Of a stretch of DNA of 10,952 nucleotides, positions 6,016-10,952 are shown piece by piece. Location: assembly GCA_030453285.1 (NCBI GenBank), contig JAKDKP010000024.1, positions 1 through 10,952 of the forward strand. Reading direction: 5' to 3'. Position 1 is the stretch's first letter, and every line of letters starts with the position of its first letter. The stretch comes from Propionibacteriales bacterium. Its GTDB lineage: Bacteria > Actinomycetota > Actinomycetes > Propionibacteriales > Propionibacteriaceae. Below the pieces are notes generated by a model. The model did no database searches. It was given only the letters and a program-made list of their open reading frames with translations, and was not told the DNA's origin. The position numbers and the translations under genes are program-made.

Positions 6016-7880
6016 GCCTGCGGCGGTTGGCCGTGCTGGGTGCCGGGCCGCGTGGCATCTCGATCATCGAGCGGCTGGCTGCCAACCATGGCGAATTCGG
6101 TGGTGGACAGGTGGAGGTTCACCTGGTCGATCCCGCCCCCGCCGGCGGTGGTCGGATCTGGCGCCATGATCAGCCAGCGCATCTGTTGATGAACACGCTG
6201 TGCGCTGACGCCACGCACTGGACCGACGAGTCGGTCGAGTGCGCGGGTCCGATCGTGCCGGGACCGAATCTGTACCAGTGGTGTGGTCTGCTCACCTCGG
6301 GTGAGCTGACCTGGCCCGACCCGGTCGTCATGACCGAGGCGGCGGGGGTCGTACCGCACTCCCACCCCTCCCGACGGCTGCTGGGGGCGTACCTGCGGTG
6401 GTGCCATCTGACCGATCTCGAGCGGCTGCCCGACGGCATGACGGTGACCGGGCACGAGGCCACGGCGGAGAGCTGCTGGCGCGGACACGACGGCCGATTC
6501 CTGGTCACACTGTCCGACGACACCTGGTTGATCGCCGATGCCGTGGTGGTCGCGACCGGACACGCAGACACCCGGCCGGTCGATGGTGAGTCGGTCCGGG
6601 TGACGCGGGCGGCTCGTACGGGTGCCTGGTACGGCCGCCCGGCCAACCCCCTTGATCAGGACCTGTCCGGGCTGGCAGCCGGGCGACCGGTGATCATGCG
6701 CGGGTTGGGGATGAACTTCTTCGACTACCTGTCGTTGCTGACCGTCGGGCGCGGGGGCCGGTTCGTCGAGGAAGCGCAGGGGCTGGTCTACGAGCCGAGC
6801 GGGGAGGAGCCGATCATGCACGTCGGCTCCGGCCGCGGCACCCCGTACCGGGCCAAGGGAGTGTTCGGTCAGATGACGCCCCACTTCCCGCCCAAGCATC
6901 TGACCGGTGCTGTGGTCGATGCGTTGGAGCGACGGGGGAGCGTCGACTTCCTGGTCGATCTGTGGCCACTCATCGCTGCGGACACCGCCCGGGTGTTCTA
7001 CACCGTGCTCCATGATCAGTCCCCCGACCGACTCACGGGCGGGATCGATGATCTCCTGCACGCGATCGACTCGTACGCCTGGGGTGCGGAGGCGCTGGAC
7101 GAGTTGATCAAGGAATGGGTACCGGCTGCGGCAGATCGGATGGACTTGCGGGCGTGGGATCGGCCGCTGCTCGGGCGTCGGTTCGAGGGGGCGGAGCCGT
7201 TCACCGAGTGGTGGCTGACGGACCTGCGCAACGACCTGACCGAGGCCCGTCGCGGACTGGCCAGCCCGCGCAAGTGTGCCTCGGTGGCGCTGGGTCAGGG
7301 GCGCTCGGTGTTGCGTCGCCTTGTCCGCTACGGCGGAATCCGCGGCGCCTCGTACGACCGTGACGTCGACCGGTGGTACCGCGGCTTCGCCGGGTCCTTG
7401 GCCAGCGGACCGCCGGCGGTGCGGATCGCCGAGTTGATCGCGCTCACCGAGGCGGGCCTGGTCGTCCCGATCGGCCCCGGGATGCAGGTGATCGACACCG
7501 ACGACGGCTTCGAGGCGTCCTCTCCGCAGGTCACCGGCAGCACGGTGACCGCGGCCGCCCTGCTGGAGGCGCATCTCCCTCCGGCCGCCCTGGACACGAC
7601 CGCAGATCCGCTGTTGGCCCAACTGCGAGACAGCGGGCAGGCCAGGGCGTGGACCATTCCCGACGCCGTCGAGGGCGACTTCCGCACCGGTGCCCTGGAG
7701 GTCGGGCCGCCCCCGTACCGGGTGGTGGACAGTTCCGGTGCCGAGCAGGAGCGACTCTTCGCCTTCGGAGTGCCGTTGGAGGGGCTGCACTTCGGCACCC
7801 AGCTCGGACCGCTGGCCGGCACCAACTCCCGCTTCCTGCGCGACGCCGACACGATCGCCCGGGCCCTGCTGACCCGGTGA
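6012..7880 (+). CDS. FAD/NAD(P)-binding oxidoreductase, last gene of the opine-type operon
   Basis: A 622-residue flavoprotein of the FAD-NAD(P)-binding type (NAD_binding_9-like), distantly related to flavin monooxygenases. The N-terminal Rossmann loop GAGPRG (10-15) and the acidic residue ending the second strand, Asp40 in VHLVDP, mark FAD binding. GGGRIW (45-50) and a later VVVATGHAD (178-186) follow the usual order of such enzymes, and HPSRRLLGAYLRW (118-130) links them. The C-terminus, FGVPLEGLHFGTQLGPLAGT plus NSRFLRDAD (about 585-612), resembles the closing FAD-contact segment of the family. No membrane segment or export signal is seen, so it is probably cytoplasmic. The GTG at 6012 overlaps the permease stop (GTGA). 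Being cotranscribed with the dehydrogenase and importer, it probably oxidises the imported compound or a product. Exact reaction unknown; broad annotations for this family are unreliable. Confidence 0.8.
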   Translation: MSLRRLAVLGAGPRGISIIERLAANHGEFGGGQVEVHLVDPAPAGGGRIWRHDQPAHLLMNTLCADATHWTDESVECAGPIVPGPNLYQWCGLLTSGELTWPDPVVMTEAAGVVPHSHPSRRLLGAYLRWCHLTDLERLPDGMTVTGHEATAESCWRGHDGRFLVTLSDDTWLIADAVVVATGHADTRPVDGESVRVTRAARTGAWYGRPANPLDQDLSGLAAGRPVIMRGLGMNFFDYLSLLTVGRGGRFVEEAQGLVYEPSGEEPIMHVGSGRGTPYRAKGVFGQMTPHFPPKHLTGAVVDALERRGSVDFLVDLWPLIAADTARVFYTVLHDQSPDRLTGGIDDLLHAIDSYAWGAEALDELIKEWVPAAADRMDLRAWDRPLLGRRFEGAEPFTEWWLTDLRNDLTEARRGLASPRKCASVALGQGRSVLRRLVRYGGIRGASYDRDVDRWYRGFAGSLASGPPAVRIAELIALTEAGLVVPIGPGMQVIDTDDGFEASSPQVTGSTVTAAALLEAHLPPAALDTTADPLLAQLRDSGQARAWTIPDAVEGDFRTGALEVGPPPYRVVDSSGAEQERLFAFGVPLEGLHFGTQLGPLAGTNSRFLRDADTIARALLTR

Positions 7881-7890
7881 CCTGCCGGGC

Positions 7891-7921
7891 TTGCGTTTGA
7901 GCGCGCTCTAACTTCTACGCT
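7891..7921 (+). promoter_or_regulatory. MerR-type promoter with 19-bp spacer and internal dyad
   Basis: A -35 candidate TTGCGT (7891-7896) and a -10 TACGCT (7916-7921, TAnnnT) are separated by 19 bp, the over-long spacing typical of promoters activated by MerR proteins. Between them lies an 18-bp palindrome, GTTTGAGCGCGCTCTAAC (7895-7912), with a single mismatched pair. The gene directly downstream encodes a MerR regulator, so autoregulation is the natural reading. Seven bases separate the -10 from the ATG at 7929, so the transcript is predicted to begin at or next to the start codon. Confidence 0.65.
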
Positions 7922-7928
7922 TCGTGGC

Positions 7929-8396
7929 ATGCACGACGACACCATGGTGCTGCGCACCTTGATCGACGACATCCTCGCCGGCCGCCGCCCGCCACCGACA
8001 GCCGACGAGATCGGCCGGTACGAGACGATCCTGCCCGACGGTCCCCTGCAGATCGCCGAGGCGGCCGAGCTGTTCGGGCTGACCGCACACACGCTTCGCT
8101 ACTACGAACGGGCCGGTCTGGTGCAGGTCGACCGTGCTCCCGGCGGTCGACGGAGATATGACCAGCGGTCCTTGGGTGACCTGCTGCTGGTGCATCGCCT
8201 GCGCCAGTCCGACCTGTCCATGCAGCAGATCGGCGAGGTGATGACCGCCATGCGCCAGGGACCGATCGGTGCGCAACGAGCGGCCGAACTGATGCGCGAG
8301 CACGCCGTCGCTGTTCGTCGGCGAATCGCCGAACTCCAGATCTCCCTGGCCATCACCGAACACAAGGTCGACCACCTGGAAGGAACAACTCCATGA
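7929..8396 (+). CDS. MerR-family transcriptional regulator
   Basis: A 155-residue regulator that probably activates its own operon, including the aldo/keto reductase gene. The MerR winged helix-turn-helix lies at about 40-108: LQIAEAAELFGLTAHTLRYYE, then RAGLV, GGRRRYDQRSL and the second HTH region LLLVHRLRQSDLSMQQIGEV. A helical tail (about 115-150) would form the dimer coiled coil. There is an unusual N-terminal extension of about 39 residues. No cysteine occurs anywhere, so a thiol-based metal or redox sensor like MerR or SoxR is unlikely; a small organic effector is more plausible. The start at 7929 is fixed by promoter geometry, not by a ribosome site, as a leaderless transcript is predicted. 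The stop overlaps the aldo/keto reductase ATG by 4 bp. Confidence 0.9.
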   Translation: MHDDTMVLRTLIDDILAGRRPPPTADEIGRYETILPDGPLQIAEAAELFGLTAHTLRYYERAGLVQVDRAPGGRRRYDQRSLGDLLLVHRLRQSDLSMQQIGEVMTAMRQGPIGAQRAAELMREHAVAVRRRIAELQISLAITEHKVDHLEGTTP

Positions 8397-9367
8397 TCAA
8401 CAATGATTCCGCAGTGCCCACCACATCCATCGGGTCACTTGCGGTGTCCCGCCTCGGGCTGGGGTGCATGGGCATGACGATGGCGTACGGGCGCCGTGAC
8501 CCTGCCGCCGCTCGGGCCACGATCGCCCGGGCCCTCGACCGGGGGGTGACCCTGTTCGACACCGCCGACATGTATGCCAACGGCGCCAACGAGAAGCTCG
8601 TCGGGTCAGCCCTGAAGGGACACCGGTCCCAGGCAGTGATCGCCACCAAGTGTGGTTTCACGACCTGGCCGCTGCTCGGCCTCCCTCGGGGCGTCAACGG
8701 ACGGCCGGAATACATCCGGGCCTGCGCGGAGGGTTCGCTGCGGCGTCTCGGCATCGATGTGATCGATCTCTACTATCTGCACCGGGTCGATCCCGAGGTG
8801 CCGGTCGAGGAGTCCTTCGGGGCGATGGCGGAGCTGGTGGAACGGGGGCTGGTGCGTGAGGTCGGCATCAGCGAGGCCACCGCGGATGAGATACGGCGGG
8901 CCCACGCGGTGCATCCGGTGGCGGCAGTGCAGACCGAATGGTCGGCGGTCTCCCGTGACCTGGAGGAGGAGATCGTGCCGGCCGCACGGGAGATCGGCGC
9001 GACGCTCGTGCCGTATTCGCCGCTCGGGCGGGGGATGCTGACCGCGGACCCGACGGCGCTCAAACCTGGGCTGTTCGACTTCCGGCGCTTTCTGCCACGT
9101 TGGTCCAAGGAGAACATTGGGCACAACACCGCTCTCGCCGAGCAGGTGCGATCGATCGCCGACCAGCACGGTCACACCGCCGCCCAGGTCGCGCTGGCCT
9201 GGGTGCTTGCCCGCGGCGACGACGTCGTGCCGATTCCCGGCACGTCCAAGCCGCACCGGCTGGACGAGAACCTCGGTGCCCTCGATGTCGACCTGACCGA
9301 CGACGACTTCACCGTGCTGGACGGCCTGGTGGCTGCGGGAGCCCGCTACGGATCGGTCGGCGGCTGA
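8393..9367 (+). CDS. aldo/keto reductase
   Basis: An NADP(H)-dependent oxidoreductase of the aldo/keto reductase superfamily, reducing carbonyls to alcohols in the cytoplasm. The 324-residue TIM-barrel protein has the complete catalytic tetrad: Asp56 and Tyr61 in FDTADMYANG, Lys86 in VIATKCGF and His130 in YYLHRVDP. The barrel continues with VREVGISEA (154-162), LVPYSPLGRGML (205-216) and the cofactor-binding PIPGTSKPHRLDENLGAL (280-297). Length and motifs match the Tas/YajO-like bacterial group. A GGAAGGA ribosome site precedes the ATG, which overlaps the MerR stop (ATGA). Regulation by the MerR protein is inferred from this coupling and the promoter. The substrate cannot be deduced; detoxification of a reactive carbonyl is one possibility. 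Confidence 0.92.
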   Translation: MINNDSAVPTTSIGSLAVSRLGLGCMGMTMAYGRRDPAAARATIARALDRGVTLFDTADMYANGANEKLVGSALKGHRSQAVIATKCGFTTWPLLGLPRGVNGRPEYIRACAEGSLRRLGIDVIDLYYLHRVDPEVPVEESFGAMAELVERGLVREVGISEATADEIRRAHAVHPVAAVQTEWSAVSRDLEEEIVPAAREIGATLVPYSPLGRGMLTADPTALKPGLFDFRRFLPRWSKENIGHNTALAEQVRSIADQHGHTAAQVALAWVLARGDDVVPIPGTSKPHRLDENLGALDVDLTDDDFTVLDGLVAAGARYGSVGG

Positions 9368-9390
9368 GCGGGCCACCCACAACAGGGAAC

Positions 9391-9432
9391 CATGGTCGAG
9401 ATGCCGGAAATAGTGGCAGCTCATCGACCATG
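9391..9432. repeat. 9-bp perfect inverted repeat with inner stem, after the aldo/keto reductase gene
   Basis: CATGGTCGA (9391-9399) and TCGACCATG (9424-9432) are exact inverted repeats, 24 bp apart. A short inner stem TGCC (9402-9405) / GGCA (9415-9418) would extend the hairpin around the loop GGAAATAGT. It lies 23 bp after the reductase stop and about 50 bp before the glycosylase start. It could be a terminator without a T-tract or a protein-binding site for the glycosylase promoter. Confidence 0.45.
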
Positions 9433-9442
9433 CCTACCGGTT

Positions 9443-9472
9443 CTGGCATCGGCCGAGGCTGGCCTCTACGGT
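9443..9472 (+). promoter_or_regulatory. candidate promoter of the uracil-DNA glycosylase gene
   Basis: CTGGCA (9443-9448, four of six to TTGACA) and TACGGT (9467-9472, TAnnnT) are 18 bp apart. Seven bases separate the -10 from ATG 9480, the same geometry as the MerR gene, so a leaderless message is possible. Assigned by eye; tentative. Confidence 0.35.
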
Positions 9473-9479
9473 GGCTGGC

Positions 9480-10322
9480 ATGGACGCTCATCCGGTGACC
9501 GGACAGATGTTCGATTCCCCGGTGCCACCGGGAACGGGGTGGCCCGGCGATCCTGCCGAGCCGGAAACTCCCGTCGCGCACGGTCCTGCCGACGTGGTCG
9601 CACTGGCCGCCTCCGCCGACACGTTGGCCGAACTCGATGCCCGGGTGTCGGTGTGTCGGGCCTGCCCCCGCCTGGTGGCATGGCGGGAGCACGTGGCGAT
9701 CTCGGGGCGCCGCGCCTCCTTTGCCGATCAACCCTATTGGGGGCGTCCCGGCCCCTCCTTCGGTGATCCCGAGGCCTCGTTGTTGATCATGGGTTTGGCG
9801 CCGGCGGCGAATGGCACCAACCGGACGGGACGGATGTTCACCGGTGACAGGTCCGGGGACTGGTTGTACGCCGCCCTGCATCGGGCCGGGTACGCCAGCC
9901 AGCCAGGGTCGGTGGCCAGTGGTGACGGTCTGCGACTCACCGACTGCCGGATCGTGGCCGCCGTTCGGTGTGCGCCGCCGGCCAACAAGCCGAGCACACC
10001 CGAGCGACACACCTGCGGGCACTGGCTCGACCGTGATCTTGAACTGTCCGTCGCTACGGTCCGTGCCGTGGTAGCCCTGGGCGGCATCGGCTGGTCGGCC
10101 TTCCTGGCTGCGGCCCGGCGACTTGGCTGGCAGGTCCCGCGACCGACGCCGAAGTTCGGGCACGGCGCCGAGGCGGCATTGATCACCGCGGCCGGACAAC
10201 CGATCCGGCTGATCGGCTGCTATCACGTCAGCCAGCAGAACACCTTCACCGGCCGGTTGACCGAGCCCATGCTGGACGAGATCTTCGTCCGTGCCCGAGG
10301 GGTGGCCGGATCCGGACAGTGA
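9480..10322 (+). CDS. uracil-DNA glycosylase, family 5 (UDGb type), Fe-S
   Basis: A base-excision repair enzyme that removes uracil, and in this family often other deaminated bases, from DNA. Motif 1, [19 protein letters not shown] (105-123), lacks the Asp/Asn of classical Ung and is typical of family 5. The second active-site motif is [13 protein letters not shown] (249-261). Cysteines C59-x2-C62 (VCRACPRL), C164 and C179 are placed like the [4Fe-4S] ligands of the family; C156 and C247 are extra. The 280-residue length includes a poorly conserved N-terminal tail of about 45 residues. ATG 9480 is chosen because a TAnnnT -10 lies 7 nt upstream and GGTGG 5 nt upstream; GTG 9471 is the in-frame alternative, overlapping the -10. 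The gene stands alone between the reductase operon and the metE riboswitch, with no visible LexA-type box. Confidence 0.9.
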   Translation: MDAHPVTGQMFDSPVPPGTGWPGDPAEPETPVAHGPADVVALAASADTLAELDARVSVCRACPRLVAWREHVAISGRRASFADQPYWGRPGPSFGDPEASLLIMGLAPAANGTNRTGRMFTGDRSGDWLYAALHRAGYASQPGSVASGDGLRLTDCRIVAAVRCAPPANKPSTPERHTCGHWLDRDLELSVATVRAVVALGGIGWSAFLAAARRLGWQVPRPTPKFGHGAEAALITAAGQPIRLIGCYHVSQQNTFTGRLTEPMLDEIFVRARGVAGSGQ

Positions 10323-10342
10323 TACGGGGGGTGCCCATCCTC

Positions 10343-10379
10343 GTGCTGGACGTCTCCGGCCGGCGTCCGTGGGCGGCAC
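10343..10379 (+). terminator. possible hairpin terminator after the glycosylase gene
   Basis: GTGC (10343-10346) and GCAC (10376-10379) flank an inner GGACG (10348-10352) / CGTCC (10364-10368) stem, 20 bp after the glycosylase stop. The position suits a terminator, but there is no T-tract and it overlaps the predicted metE promoter. Weak call. Confidence 0.25.
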
Positions 10380-10385
10380 TACAGT
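10380..10385 (+). promoter_or_regulatory. -10 element candidate for the riboswitch-metE transcript
   Basis: TACAGT fits TAnnnT and ends 9 bases before the first riboswitch helix, placing the transcript start at about 10391-10393. No convincing -35 is seen 16-19 bp upstream. The position relative to the aptamer is the main support. Confidence 0.4.
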
Positions 10386-10394
10386 GATCGAGTT

Positions 10395-10586
10395 GCTGGT
10401 TCCGTACGCCCGAGGCAACGGTGGGCGTACGGAGGCAAGAGGGAATCCGGTGCGAATCCGGAACTGCCCCGCAGCGGTGAGAGGGAACGACCGTCGTCAA
10501 CAGCACTGGGCCAACGTGCCCGGGAAGCGACGACCAGTAGGTGGAGCCACCGTGCCCCGCGCCCCCGAGTCCGAAGACCTGCCAGC
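10395..10586 (+). ncRNA. cobalamin (B12) riboswitch upstream of metE
   Basis: This RNA aptamer binds a cobalamin and controls the downstream gene. Closing helix: GCTGG (10395-10399) with CCAGC (10582-10586). Next comes a 10-bp hairpin, CCGTACGCCC (10402-10411) / GGGCGTACGG (10423-10432). The conserved core follows: AGAGGGAATCCGGTG (10438-10452), GAATCCGG and GCCCCGC (10466-10472). A peripheral arm is closed by GTCGTC (10493-10498) / GACGAC (10529-10534) with an inner GGGC (10508-10511) / GCCC (10518-10521). The B12 box GAGTCCGAAGACCTGCC (10567-10583) matches the consensus throughout. Its place before metE is a classic arrangement: with B12 present the cell uses MetH, and metE is turned off. 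Outer boundaries are approximate. Confidence 0.93.
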
Positions 10587-10589
10587 GAT

Positions 10590-10611
10590 CTGTCCGGCGA
10601 CCGTCGGACAG
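10590..10611 (+). promoter_or_regulatory. candidate expression-platform hairpin of the B12 riboswitch
   Basis: CTGTCCG (10590-10596) and CGGACAG (10605-10611) form a perfect 7-bp stem with an 8-nt loop, 3 nt after the aptamer. A second hairpin, CGGTCC (10652-10657) / GGACCG (10662-10667), follows. Neither has a T-tract, so termination may be Rho-dependent or control may be translational. The stretch 10612-10723 otherwise holds only the metE ribosome site (AAGGAG, 10711-10716) and a palindrome GTCCATGGAC (10696-10705). Confidence 0.35.
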
Positions 10612-10723
10612 TGAGCACGGCCTCGCGGGAGGGTCGCGCGTCGCAGGGAACCGGTCCGGTGGGACCGATCCCGTCGACGAGCGCGCCTGCCCGAGGTCCA
10701 TGGACTCGCGAAGGAGAGCTCCC

Positions 10724-10952
10724 ATGACCACACCCACCATCCACGGATATCCTCGGCAGGGCCCGCACCGGGAACTGAAGCGGGCCATCGAAGGCCACTG
10801 GCAGGGCAAGATCAACAGCACCGACCTGCTCGCCCGGATCGGCGAGATTCGTCGGGACCGGCTGCGCACCGTGGCCACGGCCGGGCTGACCGAGGTCCCG
10901 ATCGGCGACTTCTCCCTGTACGACCATGTGTTGGACACCACGCTGCTGCTCG
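10724..10952 (+). CDS. metE: cobalamin-independent methionine synthase, N-terminal part (runs off the right edge)
   Basis: MetE transfers the methyl group of 5-methyltetrahydropteroyl-tri-glutamate to homocysteine, giving methionine without B12, using a zinc site. Only the first 76 codons are visible. They match the MetE N-terminus: HGYPRQGPHRELKRAIEGHW (residues 7-26, where E. coli has a GFPRVGLRRELKKA-type block), then LLARIGEIRRDR and the substrate-binding region IGDFSLYDHVLDTTLLL. The start at 10724 has AAGGAG 7 nt upstream. Zinc ligands lie in the C-terminal domain, outside the window. The riboswitch in its leader independently supports the identity, as metE is one of the commonest B12-riboswitch targets in B12-using bacteria. 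Confidence 0.95.
   Translation, partial: MTTPTIHGYPRQGPHRELKRAIEGHWQGKINSTDLLARIGEIRRDRLRTVATAGLTEVPIGDFSLYDHVLDTTLLL

Noticed and set aside
5973..7790. 605-codon open frame on the minus strand opposite the flavoprotein gene
   Set aside because: It is antisense to a gene with clear FAD motifs, has low-complexity Arg/Gly/Pro/Gln composition and no recognisable domain. Such frames are expected opposite GC-rich genes.
1657..7880. Staphylopine-like metallophore cluster
   Set aside because: No nicotianamine-synthase-like or histidine-racemase gene and no peptide/nickel-type transporter is present; the transporter is of the sugar type.
2..7880. Rhizopine (inosamine) catabolism locus, suggested by MIOX near opine-type genes
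   Set aside because: MIOX belongs to a separate unit on the far side of the convergent GntR gene, and no inositol dehydrogenase or other moc-type gene is visible.
10291..10614. 107-codon open frame across the riboswitch
   Set aside because: It covers the aptamer, whose bases are constrained as RNA, and its translation has no recognisable domain.
1..10952. CRISPR arrays, tRNA genes, transposases, integrases or phage genes
   Set aside because: No regularly spaced repeats, tRNA-like cloverleaf or mobile-element proteins were recognised on either strand.

Overview
The window is GC-rich, with short intergenic gaps. All ten CDSs whose ends are visible stop with TGA, and many adjacent genes overlap by 4 bp (ATGA or GTGA). 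With a FadR/GntR regulator, sugar-type ABC importer genes without an ATPase, a MerR/aldo-keto reductase pair and a cobalamin riboswitch before metE, this points to a high-GC actinobacterium (Actinomycetota). A member of the Propionibacteriales is possible but cannot be proven from the window.

Left edge (1-921): the last 61 codons of a myo-inositol oxygenase (MIOX), overlapped by 4 bp by a CDP-alcohol phosphatidyltransferase with a complete catalytic signature. The second gene runs tail to tail into a FadR/FCD-type GntR regulator on the minus strand; the two overlap by 22 bp under a dyad-symmetric sequence.

Centre (900-7880): this is the most interesting part. The GntR regulator is divergent from a tightly overlapped five-gene operon: an octopine/nopaline (opine) dehydrogenase-family protein with a degenerate nucleotide-binding glycine motif, a Tat-type lipoprotein solute-binding protein, two MalG/MalF-like permeases, and a 622-residue FAD/NAD(P)-binding oxidoreductase. 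No transporter ATPase is present. The 94-bp divergent promoter region holds a perfect 14-bp palindrome and a second inverted repeat. The simplest reading is a GntR-controlled uptake and redox-metabolism system for an opine-like compound, perhaps a sugar-amino acid conjugate. The substrate is not known.

Right part (7881-9367): a MerR regulator and an aldo/keto reductase form a two-gene operon. It is preceded by a textbook MerR-type promoter with a 19-bp spacer and an internal dyad, and the first gene appears to be leaderless.

Right edge (9368-10952): a family 5 (UDGb-type) uracil-DNA glycosylase with Fe-S cysteines, possibly also leaderless, then a 401-bp gene-free stretch with a cobalamin (B12) riboswitch, and the start of metE (cobalamin-independent methionine synthase). 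Adequate B12 would be expected to shut off metE.

No tRNA, rRNA, CRISPR array, insertion sequence, transposase, integrase or attachment site was recognised.
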